In this document: positions 1 through 8,691 of the stretch, piece by piece | How positions within the stretch are numbered: position 1 is the first letter of the stretch | Layout: each line of letters begins with the position of its first letter | NCBI GenBank assembly: GCA_965221075.1 | Contig: OZ244865.1 | Span: 744,001 to 808,000, forward strand | Length of the DNA stretch: 64,000 nt | Reading direction: 5' to 3' | Source: UBA2970 sp965221075 | GTDB taxonomy: Bacteria; Verrucomicrobiota; Verrucomicrobiia; Limisphaerales; AAA164-E04 | Notes under the pieces: model-generated | Databases searched by the model: none | Told to the model about the DNA's origin: nothing | The model's input: the letters and a program-made list of their open reading frames with translations, nothing else | Translations under genes and position numbers: made by a program

Positions 1-42
1 CAGCATGAAGTCGCAGATGACGATCAGGAGCGGCTTGTTCAC
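1..42 (-). CDS. Hypothetical protein, N-terminal 14 codons only (truncated by window edge)
   Basis: A GTG at 42-40 overlaps the stop of the upstream minus-strand gene by 4 bp (GTGA), so the two are probably translationally coupled. The visible residues read MNKPLLIVICDFML, a short lysine-containing start leading straight into a hydrophobic segment, as in a signal anchor. The gene continues beyond the left edge, so its function cannot be called. Short proteins starting this way occur in Verrucomicrobia. Placed after a MotA/ExbB-like protein, a MotB/TolR-like partner is possible, but this is inference. Confidence 0.5.
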   Translation of the reverse strand, partial: MNKPLLIVICDFML

Positions 43-1706
43 AGGATGCCGGCCTCCCCTTCGATCAGCAGCCTCCGCCGGTAGGGACGGACATGGAAGA
101 TCTTGAGAACCGAGGTGAAGATGATGCCGAAGAGGGTGGAGGAGTAGGCGGCCATCAGCGAGATCTCGGCCAGCTTGAGGGACAGCAGGACCAGGGAGAG
201 CACCGTCCCTCCCAGCCCGACGTAGAGCCCCGAGTCGAACATGTTGTCCTCGTTGTCTAGCAGCTTCAGCTTCAGGCGGGTGGAGCCCTTGTGGCGCTCG
301 ATCTCCCGGAGCTTCAGCCGGCACATGATGTACAGGCCCACCTGGATGAGGAAGAAGACGGCCAGGGCCAGGAGGGTGATCTCGTCCTTGTTGCCGCCGA
401 TGAGGTTGTCCACGGCTTCAACTACGGGTTCGGGAGCGGTTGGGAACGACCATCCGGGGGCAATATCCACAGTCTGCTCCTTCTGCGCAAGGAAAGGCTC
501 GCCCAGGAGGACCAGCGCGAGCAGCGCGAAGAGGGTGAGGATCAGGTGGCGGGGCGTCGCCAGGGCGTCCACCTCGAAGTAGCGTAGGACGGGGCCGGCC
601 CGGGGCATCGAAAGGGACAGGCCCCGTATGCAGAGGAAGGCCCCCAGCCCCAGGGCCAGGTACTTGCCGAACAGGGCCAGGATCGGGAAGGAGAGGGCTA
701 GCGCCGAGAGCGAGTCGCGGGAGGCGGAGGGCATGGCCCGGTGGAGCCAGGCCACGGGCGCCGGGGCCTGGTACAGGCGATGCCCCCGGCTCAGGAGGGT
801 GTCGAGCCCTCGGCTGCCGTGCGCCAGGCTCCGGGCGATGTCCTCCAGCCCCGTCTCGGGCCAGCGCTCCAGGTAGCGGGCCACCGGGGTGGCCGAGGGG
901 GAGACCCACACCGCGGCGAACAGGGTGGGCAGGCGCTCCGGCCGGGAGGAGAGGGCCCGGGCGACGTGCCCCAGGGAGCCGCGGTCCTCGAACCTGGAGA
1001 GGAAGGCGGAGAACTGGCCCCAGTTCATGCGCCGGGCGAAGGGCAGCAGATCCAGGCAGAGCTCCTCCAGATCCCGAGCGCTCATCCCCCGGCCGGCGTC
1101 GGAGGCCAGCCGCTCCAGCTCGATGCGGAAGGAGGGCCGCAGCGAGTTCTCCTGCGAGAGCAGGGCCATCGCCGCCAGCACCGTCTCCAGGACCGCGCCT
1201 CCGGGCTCCGGGACCGGGGAGAGGATCTGGGTGTGGCGGATGCTCCGCAGATCCAGGATCACCCGGACCCCGGGCCGGCGCGAGCTCTCCAGTCCGGAGA
1301 TCAGCCTGGCTCGGTTTCCGGCCGGGATCAGCATCTCCACCATGGTGGCGGAGGATCCGTCCTGGGGAAGGGCCAGGGAGGCGAGGGTCTCGGAGACGCC
1401 TCCCAGCGGGACCAGATCGGGATGATCGCTCTCCAGCCGCTCCAGCCTGGCGGCCACCCCGTCCAGCCCCTGGATCCCGCACTGGCGGGCTCCCTCGAGC
1501 AGCAGCCGGGCCGCCCCGGGGCTGGCCAGCTGGATCTGGTTGTCGATCTCCGAGACCAGGGGAGGCTCCCCGGAGCCGGCGAAGCCGACCAGCCGGAGGT
1601 CCACCGCCCGGAGGAAGACCGGAAGGAGCAGGGCCAGTAGCAGCAGCAGGGCCCCCAGGAGAAAGAACTTGATGATCCGGATCTTTTGGAGGATCTGATC
1701 GCCCAT
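39..1706 (-). CDS. Multi-pass membrane protein with MotA/ExbB-like C-terminus
   Basis: About 555 residues. A basic N-terminus is followed by a strong hydrophobic helix (residues about 10-32), then a periplasmic-type domain of roughly 300 residues, and a cluster of membrane helices in the C-terminal third. The last two helices contain 'GLGGTVLSL' and 'YSSTLFGIIFT', which resemble the pore helices of MotA/TolQ/ExbB proton-channel subunits. This is a resemblance by eye only. I prefer the ATG at 1706 because it puts the first helix at the N-terminus; an in-frame ATG at 1790 would add 28 Arg/Pro/Gly-rich residues and run into the divergent MOSC gene. The next gene downstream overlaps by 4 bp. The function is unknown; an ion-driven envelope complex is a guess. 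Confidence 0.6.
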   Translation of the reverse strand: MGDQILQKIRIIKFFLLGALLLLLALLLPVFLRAVDLRLVGFAGSGEPPLVSEIDNQIQLASPGAARLLLEGARQCGIQGLDGVAARLERLESDHPDLVPLGGVSETLASLALPQDGSSATMVEMLIPAGNRARLISGLESSRRPGVRVILDLRSIRHTQILSPVPEPGGAVLETVLAAMALLSQENSLRPSFRIELERLASDAGRGMSARDLEELCLDLLPFARRMNWGQFSAFLSRFEDRGSLGHVARALSSRPERLPTLFAAVWVSPSATPVARYLERWPETGLEDIARSLAHGSRGLDTLLSRGHRLYQAPAPVAWLHRAMPSASRDSLSALALSFPILALFGKYLALGLGAFLCIRGLSLSMPRAGPVLRYFEVDALATPRHLILTLFALLALVLLGEPFLAQKEQTVDIAPGWSFPTAPEPVVEAVDNLIGGNKDEITLLALAVFFLIQVGLYIMCRLKLREIERHKGSTRLKLKLLDNEDNMFDSGLYVGLGGTVLSLVLLSLKLAEISLMAAYSSTLFGIIFTSVLKIFHVRPYRRRLLIEGEAGIL

Positions 1707-1797
1707 CGCTTGCGGCGGGTGCGCCGCCGGGCGGGAGGCCCGGCCGGGATCGGGCCCGCCGGATCTCCACGCCCCCAGGATACGATCCATGGACCAG

Positions 1798-2298
1798 ATG
1801 ACAATCCGTATCCGGCGCCTCTACATCTCGCCGGGCCACCGCTACAAGGGCAGGCACGGCCAGGAGCCCTCCCCCCATCCGATGGAGGAGCTTCCCTCGA
1901 TCGAGTGCGTGGCCGGCCAGGGGATCCGGGGGGACCGGTACTTCGGCCACCAGCCCGGCTACAAGGGCCAGATCACCTTCTTCTCCGAGGAGGTCCACCA
2001 GGCCCTGGGCGAGGAGCTGGGCGGAGGGCCCGGCTCCCCCGGGGTCTACCGCCGCAACGTGATCACCTCGGGGGTGGATCTCAACCGGCTGGTCGGGAGC
2101 CGCTTCTCCCTGGGCGAGGTGGTCTTCGAGGGGGTGGAGGAGGCCCGGCCCTGCTACTGGATGGACCAGGCCTACGGCCAGGGGGCGCACCAGGCGCTCA
2201 AGGGCCGGGGCGGCCTGCGGGCCCGCATCCTCAGCGGGGGGGAGCTCTCCCTGGGGGAGCGCCTCCTGTCCGTCCTCGGCCCTCCGGACGGCTCCTGA
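1798..2298 (+). CDS. MOSC domain-containing protein
   Basis: About 166 residues, a single MOSC domain, the beta-barrel found at the C-terminus of molybdenum-cofactor sulfurases. Visible family features are 'GIRGDRYFGH' near residue 40, the 'RRNVIT' segment and a conserved-type Cys in 'ARPCYW'. Stand-alone MOSC proteins are thought to handle sulfur or detoxify N-hydroxylated substrates, with or without Moco. The start chosen is ATG 1798; an ATG three codons upstream (1789) overlaps the upstream start of the divergent membrane-protein gene. The 3' end overlaps the convergent sulfatase by 68 bp. A Moco link to the SorA-like enzyme at 7-8 kb is possible but is not shown by context. Confidence 0.85.
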   Translation: MTIRIRRLYISPGHRYKGRHGQEPSPHPMEELPSIECVAGQGIRGDRYFGHQPGYKGQITFFSEEVHQALGEELGGGPGSPGVYRRNVITSGVDLNRLVGSRFSLGEVVFEGVEEARPCYWMDQAYGQGAHQALKGRGGLRARILSGGELSLGERLLSVLGPPDGS

Positions 2299-3679
2299 GG
2301 GCCTCCCGGGCGAGGATCCCCTCCATCCTGCGCGCCAGGGCGGGGCGCTCTCCCGAGACGTCCGCCTCCTCCCGGGGATCCTCCAGCAGGTGGTAGAGCT
2401 CCAGGGGGCCGGGAGGCCGCCGGGAGTTGTCGCGCCGCACGGCCTTCCACTCGCCCATCAGGACCGCCGCCGCTCCCCCCCGCTCGTGGAAGATCCAGGC
2501 GAGGTGGGGATGGACCTGCTGGCCGGCGGGCCGGCCCGTCAGGGTGGGGGCCAGGGAGACGCCGTCGGATCCGGAGGGGACCGGCACGCCCGCCAGCTCC
2601 GCCAGGGTGGGCATCATGTCCTGGAAGCCGCTGATCAGGCCGCTGCGGACGCCGGCCGGGAAGCGGCCCGGCCACCGGGCCAGGAAGGGCACCCGCAGCC
2701 CCCCCTCGTAGAGGTCCCGCTTCATGCCCCGCAGCGGGCCGTTGGAGTCGAAGAACTCCATCCGGTGCCCCCCCTCCTGGTGGGGCCCGTTGTCGCTGGA
2801 GAAGAACAGGGCGGTCCGTTCCTCCATCCCCAGCTCCCGGAGCAGCTCCACGACGCGCCCGACCTCCTGGTCCATGGCCTCGATCATCCGGGCGAATCCC
2901 TGCTCCTGGACCGGCCAGCCCCGCTGTGCGTAGGCCTCGCTTCCGGGGATGCGCATGCCGTTGTTCCCGATGCGCGGCTCCCGCCCCGCCTCGTTGTTGG
3001 CGTGGGGCAGGTTGGGCGCGTAGTAGAGGAAGAAGGGCCTGCCGTCGTCCTGGCGGATGAAGTCGAGGGCCGCCTCGAAGATCAGGGCCGGAGCGTATTC
3101 CCGGGCCTGGGCGGCGACACCGCCGCCCTGGCGGTCGGGCCTCTGGCGCTCCTTCCACTCGGGGTAGAGCTCGTTGTCCAGCGCCACCCGCTCCCCGTTG
3201 CGCACCAGGAACTCGGGATAGAAGTTGTGCGCGTGGTGCATGTTGACGTAGCCGAAGAACTCCTCGAACCCGTGCCGGTTGGGATCGGCGTCGGGCAGGG
3301 GGGTGCCCACCCCCCACTTGCCGAAGCAGCCGGTCCGGTAGCCGGCCTCCCGCAGCATGGTGGCGATGGTGGCGTCGCCCTGCGCCAGCTGCCCGGGGGA
3401 GTTGCCCTGGATCCGGGCCCGGCCCACGCTGCGGCCGGTCATCAGCACGCAGCGGGAGGGGGCGCAGACGGTCGAGCCGGCGTAGTGGCGGGTGAACAGG
3501 ACGCCCTGCTCGGCCATCCGGTCCAGGCTGGGGGTCTCCAGGACGGCCTGCCCGTAGCATCCCAGATCCCCGTAGCCCAGATCGTCGGCGAGGATGTAGA
3601 CGATGTTGGGGGGGCGTTCCGCCCCCAGCGCCAGGCCGTGGCACAGGAGGGCGCCTGCCAGAAGAAGCCGCTGGTTCAT
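2231..3679 (-). CDS. Secreted sulfatase (arylsulfatase A family)
   Basis: About 482 residues with an N-terminal signal peptide (residues about 1-20). The sulfatase core follows: 'NIVYILADDLGYGDLG' with the metal-binding Asp pair near 32-33, and the active-site motif CAPSR at 72-76, whose Cys is converted to formylglycine in the family. 'GKWGVG', 'PNLPHAN' and 'SSDNGPH' supply further substrate- and metal-binding positions. It would hydrolyse sulfate esters, probably on polysaccharides, in the periplasm or outside. The ATG overlaps the mpl stop by 4 bp, so it is the last gene of the gatB-mpl-sulfatase group, an odd partnership. The C-terminus is unusually Arg/Gly/Pro-rich and overlaps the convergent MOSC gene. 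Confidence 0.92.
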   Translation of the reverse strand: MNQRLLLAGALLCHGLALGAERPPNIVYILADDLGYGDLGCYGQAVLETPSLDRMAEQGVLFTRHYAGSTVCAPSRCVLMTGRSVGRARIQGNSPGQLAQGDATIATMLREAGYRTGCFGKWGVGTPLPDADPNRHGFEEFFGYVNMHHAHNFYPEFLVRNGERVALDNELYPEWKERQRPDRQGGGVAAQAREYAPALIFEAALDFIRQDDGRPFFLYYAPNLPHANNEAGREPRIGNNGMRIPGSEAYAQRGWPVQEQGFARMIEAMDQEVGRVVELLRELGMEERTALFFSSDNGPHQEGGHRMEFFDSNGPLRGMKRDLYEGGLRVPFLARWPGRFPAGVRSGLISGFQDMMPTLAELAGVPVPSGSDGVSLAPTLTGRPAGQQVHPHLAWIFHERGGAAAVLMGEWKAVRRDNSRRPPGPLELYHLLEDPREEADVSGERPALARRMEGILAREALRSRPEGRGRTGGAPPGRAPPR

Positions 3680-5079
3680 GGGTCCTGCCGGTTCCTGAGT
3701 CCTTCCTCGAGCATCGCGTGCAGCCCACCGAAGGAGCCGTTGCTGAAGATGCAGACGACGTCGTTCTCCCTGGCCGAGGCGAGCAGGTGGCGGCAGATCT
3801 CCCCGGGGGTCTCGATGTACTCGCAGGCCGAGCCTCCCTGGCGGATCTCGTCGCGCAGGCGGATCGGATCGAGCTGCTCCGAGGGGAGCAGCAGCTCCAG
3901 CCGGTCGATGCGGGAGAAGACCACCTGGTCGGCCCTGCCCAGGGACTGGGCCAGCTGGCTCTGGAATACGTTGCGCCGGGTGGTGTTGCTGCGCGGCTCG
4001 AAGACCGCCCAGAGGCGTCGGCCCGGCCAGGCGGCGCGCAGGGCCTCCAGGGTCTCCCGGATGGCGGTGGGATGGTGGCCGAAGTCGTCCACGATGGCGA
4101 TCCCCGCCAGCCGGGCCCGGACCTCCATGCGCCTCCGGATCCCCTCGAAGCCCTCCAGGGCCCGGGCGATGGTCCCGGGAGCGATGCCGCAGTGCAGGGC
4201 GGTGGCCACCACCCCCAGGCCGTTGCGCAGGTTGAGGTTCCCGTGCATGGGCAGGTGGTATTCCTGCCCCCGGATCCGGAAGCGGGTGCCGCGTTCGGTG
4301 GGGCGGGGATCCTCCGGACGGATGTCGCATCCGGAGCCGAGCCCGAAGCGGGAGACCGGGCAGTGGGAGACGCCCAGGAGCGGGTCCAGGTGGGGATCCT
4401 CTCCGTTGGCCAGGAGCATGCCGCTGCGGGGGATCAGGTTGATCAGGCGGCGGAAGGAGATCTGGATGTCTCCCAGGTCCTCGAAGATGTCGGCGTGGTC
4501 GAACTCCAGGTTGTTGAGGATCGCCACCTCGGGCAGGTAGTGGACGAACTTGCTGCGCTTGTCGAAGAAGGCGGTGTCGTACTCGTCGCCCTCGATCACG
4601 AACCAGGGGCTGGCGGTGAAGCGGGCCCCGATCCCGAAGTTCCGGGGCACCCCCCCGATCAGGAATCCGGGATCGAGCCCGGCCTGATCGAGCACCCAGG
4701 CCATCAGCGAGGCGGTGGTGGTCTTGCCGTGGGTGCCGGCCACCACGATGTTGCGCCGCCCCCGGAGGAAGCGGTCGCGCAGCAGCTCGGGCAGCGAGGT
4801 GTAGGGGATCTTCTCGTCGAGCGCCCGCTCCACCTCGGGGTTGCCCCGGGAGAGGGCGTTGCCGATCACCACCAGGCCGGGGCGGTGGTCCAGGTTGCTC
4901 TCCTGGTAGGGGGAGAGCACCGGGATGCCCTGCTCCTCCAGGAAGGTGGACATGGGAGGATAGACTCCCTGGTCCGAGCCGGTGACCCGGTATCCCCGGT
5001 GGCGCAGCGCCGCGGCGCAGGAGGCCATGGCGCTGCCGCCGATCCCGCAGAAGTGGATCGATGGATCCTCCCCGCTCAT
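3676..5079 (-). CDS. mpl: UDP-N-acetylmuramate:L-Ala-gamma-D-Glu-meso-DAP ligase (Mpl)
   Basis: About 467 residues, a Mur ligase. It opens with the Mpl-type N-terminal Rossmann motif 'HFCGIGGSAMAS' (9-20). The ATP-binding P-loop 'GTHGKTTT' is at 115-122, with 'NNLEFDHADIFED' in the central domain and the Mur C-terminal domain after about residue 310 ('DDFGHHPTAI'). Mpl recycles cell-wall tripeptide onto UDP-MurNAc in the cytoplasm. Alternatives in the same superfamily are MurC and MurF; the motif 'DDFGHHPTAIRET' together with 'FEPRSNTTRRNVFQ' favours Mpl. The gene overlaps gatB upstream and the sulfatase downstream by 4 bp each, which implies translational coupling. Confidence 0.92.
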   Translation of the reverse strand: MSGEDPSIHFCGIGGSAMASCAAALRHRGYRVTGSDQGVYPPMSTFLEEQGIPVLSPYQESNLDHRPGLVVIGNALSRGNPEVERALDEKIPYTSLPELLRDRFLRGRRNIVVAGTHGKTTTASLMAWVLDQAGLDPGFLIGGVPRNFGIGARFTASPWFVIEGDEYDTAFFDKRSKFVHYLPEVAILNNLEFDHADIFEDLGDIQISFRRLINLIPRSGMLLANGEDPHLDPLLGVSHCPVSRFGLGSGCDIRPEDPRPTERGTRFRIRGQEYHLPMHGNLNLRNGLGVVATALHCGIAPGTIARALEGFEGIRRRMEVRARLAGIAIVDDFGHHPTAIRETLEALRAAWPGRRLWAVFEPRSNTTRRNVFQSQLAQSLGRADQVVFSRIDRLELLLPSEQLDPIRLRDEIRQGGSACEYIETPGEICRHLLASARENDVVCIFSNGSFGGLHAMLEEGLRNRQDP

Positions 5080-6500
5080 GGCCCGAGAAGCCGCTCCAGC
5101 GCCTCTCCGATCATCCGGGGGTTGGCCTTGCCCCTGCTCAGCCTCATCGCCTGCCCCTTGAGGAAGTTGAGGGCCGCCCTTCTTCCGGCGCGGTAGTCGG
5201 CAGCCGGGCCGGGATGGGCCTCGATCACCTGCTCGCAGAGCGCCTGCAGGGCCCCCTCGTCGCTCACCTGGGAGAGGCCCCGCCTCTCGATGATGTCCCC
5301 GGGGGAGTCCCCGGTCTCGAGCATCCCGGTGAAGACCTCCTGGGCGATGCGCGAGCTGATGGTCCCGTCTCCCAGCAGGTCGAGCAGCTGTCCCAGGAGC
5401 CGGGGCGGGAAGGGCAGATCCGCGAGCGCCGGGCCCTGGGCCGCCAGCCGCGCCTGCAGGTTGTTGAGCAGCCAGTTGGCCGCGGTGCGGGGGTGCCGGC
5501 AGTCCCGCATCAGGTCCTCGAAGTAGCCGGCCAGGCCGTGCCGCACCAGGCTGGCGGCGTCCTCCGGGGGCAGGCCGTGGCTGGAGGCCAGGCGCCGCTT
5601 GCGGGCCAGCGGCAGCTCCACCACTCCCCGGGCCGCCTCCTCCCTGAAGGCGGGATCGGGAACGAAGGGAGGCAGGTCGGGGTCGGGGAGGTAGCGGTAG
5701 TCGTGGGCGTCCTCCTTGAGCCGCATCGGATCGGTCCGGCCCAGATCGTCGTTCCAGCGGCGGGTCTCCTGCCGCAGGGTCCCTCCCTCCTCCAGGACGC
5801 CGATCTGGCGCTCCGCCTCGTGCTCGATGGCCCGGCGCACCCCGTTGAAGGTGTTCATGTTCTTGATCTCGATCTTGGCTCCCAGCTCCCGGACGCCCCG
5901 GGGGCGGACGCTGACGTTGACGTCGCAGCGCACCATGCCCTTCTCCAGATCGCAGCCGCTGACGCCTCCGGCCTCCAGGATCGCCACCAGGGCCTGCAGG
6001 TAGTCGTAGGCCATTCCGGCGCCGCGGATGTCGGGCTCGGAGACGATCTCCATGAGCGGGACTCCGGCCCGGTTGTAGTCCACTCCGCTGCACTGGTCGA
6101 AGTGGAAGCTCTTGCCCACGTCCTCCTCCAGGTGGGCCCGGGCGATCCGGACGCTGCGGAGATCCCCGCCCGACTCGAACTCGACCCGGCCTCCCAGGGC
6201 CGAGGGGCGGGCCATCTGGGTGATCTGGTAGTTCTTGGGCATGTCGGGATAGAAGTAGTTCTTCCGGTCGAAGCGCGCCAGGGGAGGGATCTCGCCTCCC
6301 AGCAGCATCCCGGCCAGGGCGGTCAGGCGCAGCGCTTCCCGGTTGGGCACGGGGAGGGCGCCGGGGTATCCCAGGCAGACGGGGCAGATGTTGGTGTTGG
6401 GCCGGTCCCCGTAGCGGTTGGCGCACCCGCACCACATCTTCGATCGGGTCTTCAGCTGGACATGGGTCTCCAGTCCGATGACCGCTTCGTACTCCGCCAT
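5076..6500 (-). CDS. gatB: Aspartyl/glutamyl-tRNA amidotransferase subunit B
   Basis: About 474 residues, the usual length for GatB. It starts 'YEAVIGLETHVQL' and carries the cradle-domain zinc-site cysteines (C24/C26 and C39/C42 in 'NICPVCLGYPG'). 'RKNYFYPDMPKNYQI', the GatB signature, follows, and a YqeY-like tail domain occupies about the last 150 residues. With GatA and GatC it converts mischarged Glu-tRNA(Gln) or Asp-tRNA(Asn) to the cognate amide form. gatA and gatC are not in this window. Its 3' end overlaps mpl by 4 bp. A 216-bp gap separates it from the SorB-like gene upstream, so a promoter may lie there. Confidence 0.97.
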   Translation of the reverse strand: MAEYEAVIGLETHVQLKTRSKMWCGCANRYGDRPNTNICPVCLGYPGALPVPNREALRLTALAGMLLGGEIPPLARFDRKNYFYPDMPKNYQITQMARPSALGGRVEFESGGDLRSVRIARAHLEEDVGKSFHFDQCSGVDYNRAGVPLMEIVSEPDIRGAGMAYDYLQALVAILEAGGVSGCDLEKGMVRCDVNVSVRPRGVRELGAKIEIKNMNTFNGVRRAIEHEAERQIGVLEEGGTLRQETRRWNDDLGRTDPMRLKEDAHDYRYLPDPDLPPFVPDPAFREEAARGVVELPLARKRRLASSHGLPPEDAASLVRHGLAGYFEDLMRDCRHPRTAANWLLNNLQARLAAQGPALADLPFPPRLLGQLLDLLGDGTISSRIAQEVFTGMLETGDSPGDIIERRGLSQVSDEGALQALCEQVIEAHPGPAADYRAGRRAALNFLKGQAMRLSRGKANPRMIGEALERLLGP

Positions 6501-6716
6501 TGGCGCCAGGGATGCTGCCCGGATCGCCGGGCGGTGGCAAGGCCTGCCCGGATCCGTCCTCCACGGGGCGTGCGCCGGCTGCCACGAGAGGGCGCGGCCC
6601 GGGGGTCCGCTCCGATCTTCGAGCGGCGCGGCCGGGCGGGGCTGCCGCTCCGGGGCGCAGGGAGCGCGGGAGGGTCCCGGAAGGATGCCGGCGTACCGCG
6701 GATGCCGGCGTACCGC

Positions 6717-7040
6717 CTACCAGAGGGGATTGGCGTGCCGGGCGTCGGCCCAGGGCCCCCGAGGCCTCTCCTCCGGACGCGGGCCCCGGTTCCGGGAGAG
6801 GAAGTCCACAAGGGGGCCTCGCAGCCCGGGCGGGAGGGGGGGCATGCCCTGGGCCTCCATCCGGGCCACCGTGCTCTCCCACTGGGCGGCGCTCTTGCGG
6901 GCCGCCCCGATCACCATGGCGGAGTGGCAGGAGACGCAGAGGGCCCGCACCAGGGCCGGGCCCGGGGGCGGGGAGCCGTCCTCCCGCGGGGCCTCCTGTC
7001 CCAGTAGCCCTGCCAGGACCATCGTCCAGGCGCGGCTCAT
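6717..7040 (-). CDS. Small cytochrome c, SorB-like subunit
   Basis: About 107 residues with a short hydrophobic N-terminus (signal) and one haem-binding motif CVSCH at 35-39. 'QGMPPLPPGLRGPLVDFL' provides a probable axial Met (near 66). The arrangement CxxCH, then 'WESTVARMEAQGMP', is typical of the SorB-type cytochrome that accepts electrons from periplasmic sulfite dehydrogenase. Its ATG overlaps the stop of the molybdoenzyme gene by 4 bp, which strongly supports the pairing. The C-terminus after about residue 85 is Arg/Pro-rich with no recognised role. Confidence 0.8.
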   Translation of the reverse strand: MSRAWTMVLAGLLGQEAPREDGSPPPGPALVRALCVSCHSAMVIGAARKSAAQWESTVARMEAQGMPPLPPGLRGPLVDFLSRNRGPRPEERPRGPWADARHANPLW

Positions 7041-8284
7041 GAGGCGTGCACCGCGATGCGGTGCATGGCGTTGTTGAGGTACCCCTTGGGGTTCCATCCG
7101 GGGACGATCATCGGCTGGGAGCGCCCCCGGTCGTCGGTGGCCCGGGCCCAGACCTCGTAGTAGCCGGGCGAGGGCAGCCTCAGGGAGGCCTCCCAGGCCT
7201 GCCAGGCGTAGCGGTTGGGGGCCGCGGCCAGGCGGGCGGCCCGCCAGGTGGCTCCGAAGTCGAAGCTCAGGTCCATCCGGGCGACGTCCCCGGCGCCGCT
7301 CCAGGCCTTGCCCCGCAGGGACAGCGGCTCCCCGGCGCCGAGGCGGACGCCGGTCCGCGGCCGGGTGATCAGGGACTTGACCGGCATCGTCCCGATGATC
7401 TCCATGTCCTCGTCCGGAACCTCCGCTCCCGGCTCCACCGGGCGGCGGGGCATGCGGTAGGAGGAGCCGCCCATCTTCTCCCCGTCGTGGATCCGGTCGC
7501 GCACCCAGATCCGCCGCAGCCACTTGCCGCTGGCGGAGCCGGGCCAGCCGGGGGCCAGCATGCGCAGGGGCCAGCCGTGGAGGGCCGGCAGCGGCGCTCC
7601 GTTCATCTCCCAGGCCAGGAGGGTGTGGGGATCCATCGCCTTCCCGATCGGGATTCCCCTCGAGATGGCCTGGCGGCCCGGGTCGCGGCTCAGGTGCGGA
7701 TCCTCTCCGTACCAGCCGATGTAGACCGCCGAGGGGCGGGGCGCGCAGCTGGAGAGCACGTCGCCCAGGCGGACTCCGCGGTAGCGGGCGCATCCCACCG
7801 CCCCCAGGGTCCAGGGGTTGCCCGGAGGGGCGGGATGGAATCCGGCGCGGCCGTTTCCGGCGCATTCCAGGACGATCTGCGCCTCCTGGCCCGGGAACTC
7901 CCGCTGGAGCTCCTCCAGGGTCCAGCTGCGGGGGCGCTCCACCTCGCCGTCGACCCGCAGGGACCAGCCGTCCAGGCTCCCGTCGAGGGCCCGCTGGGGG
8001 ACGTGGCCGTTGTTGCGGACGAAGTGGAGGTGGCTGGGGGTGACGTCCCCGTCGAGCAGGTGGGCCGGGGTCTCGGCGTTGAAGGGGCGGTCGCTGAGCA
8101 GGGAGAGCAGCCGCTTGCCCTCCCCGGGACCGGCGCCGCGGAGCGCCTCCTGGGCCAGGGCGTGGGGGAAGATTCCCTCGCCCAGTCGCCGCGGCAGGGC
8201 CACCGGCGCGCCCAGGAGGGCGGCCAGCAGGGCCAGGAACTCCCGGCGCCCGCCCCTGCCGGTGGTGGCCTGGCGGAGATGCAT
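7037..8284 (-). CDS. Molybdopterin sulfite dehydrogenase-like oxidoreductase (SorA-like)
   Basis: About 415 residues. The N-terminus carries a twin-arginine-type signal ('GRREFLALLAALLGA', 12-26), as expected for a Moco enzyme exported folded. The sulfite-oxidase fold is clear: 'HFVRNNGHVP' near 87, 'VLECAGNGR' with the Moco-ligating Cys at about 141, and the C-terminal Mo-co dimerisation domain ('VRLGAGEPLSLRGKAWSG', then 'SFDFGATW', then 'YEVWARATDD'). It would oxidise sulfite to sulfate in the periplasm, passing electrons to the co-encoded cytochrome. The start ATG at 8284 gives the Tat signal at the right distance; it lies 14 bp after the gcvH stop. The substrate could differ from sulfite within this family. 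Confidence 0.88.
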   Translation of the reverse strand: MHLRQATTGRGGRREFLALLAALLGAPVALPRRLGEGIFPHALAQEALRGAGPGEGKRLLSLLSDRPFNAETPAHLLDGDVTPSHLHFVRNNGHVPQRALDGSLDGWSLRVDGEVERPRSWTLEELQREFPGQEAQIVLECAGNGRAGFHPAPPGNPWTLGAVGCARYRGVRLGDVLSSCAPRPSAVYIGWYGEDPHLSRDPGRQAISRGIPIGKAMDPHTLLAWEMNGAPLPALHGWPLRMLAPGWPGSASGKWLRRIWVRDRIHDGEKMGGSSYRMPRRPVEPGAEVPDEDMEIIGTMPVKSLITRPRTGVRLGAGEPLSLRGKAWSGAGDVARMDLSFDFGATWRAARLAAAPNRYAWQAWEASLRLPSPGYYEVWARATDDRGRSQPMIVPGWNPKGYLNNAMHRIAVHAS

Positions 8285-8298
8285 GCGGCCCTCCCGGA

Positions 8299-8691
8299 TC
8301 AGCCCGGACCCGCCACCCTCTCCCGGTAGGCCCCGGCGTCGAGCAGCTGCGAGAGCTCTCCGGGAAGCGCCAGGGAGATGCGGTAGAGCCATCCATGGCG
8401 GTAGGGGGACCGGTGGAGGAGGCCGGGATCGGACTCCAGGGCGGAGTTGATCTCCAGGATCCGTCCCGAGACCGGGGCGTGGAGGTCGCTGGCGGTCTTG
8501 TCCGACTCGATCAGGGCGCAGGGCTCCTCCCGCGCCACCTCCCTCCCGGCGGCGGGCAGCTCGACGTGGACCACCGTGCCCAGCTCGTCCCGGGCCGGAG
8601 CGGAGAGCCCCACCGTGCCGGTCCCCTCCTCCACCCGGATCCACTCGTGGGTGGGGGCGTAGAGCCGGTCGGAAGGGATCTCCGGGCTCAT
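8299..8691 (-). CDS. gcvH: Glycine cleavage H-like lipoyl protein
   Basis: About 130 residues, the standard GcvH length. 'RLYAPTHEWIRVE' opens the lipoyl-like beta-barrel, and the lipoyl-Lys motif is 'ESDKTASDLHAPVSG' (Lys about 65). Most H proteins have ESVKA at this point, so the Val to Asp and Ala to Thr changes are notable. Genuine GcvH carries the aminomethyl group between P and T proteins, but no gcvP, gcvT or lpd lies nearby. GcvH-like lipoate-binding proteins also occur in sulfur-oxidising systems, and a SorAB-like pair follows 14 bp downstream. The ATG overlaps the upstream reductase stop by 4 bp. The fold is certain; the pathway is open. Confidence 0.85.
   Translation of the reverse strand: MSPEIPSDRLYAPTHEWIRVEEGTGTVGLSAPARDELGTVVHVELPAAGREVAREEPCALIESDKTASDLHAPVSGRILEINSALESDPGLLHRSPYRHGWLYRISLALPGELSQLLDAGAYRERVAGPG

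Noticed and set aside
2390..4540. Long plus-strand open frame antisense to the sulfatase and mpl
   Set aside because: It is a by-product of high GC at third positions; the translation is Gly/Ala/Val/Leu-rich with no domain, while the minus strand encodes clear families.
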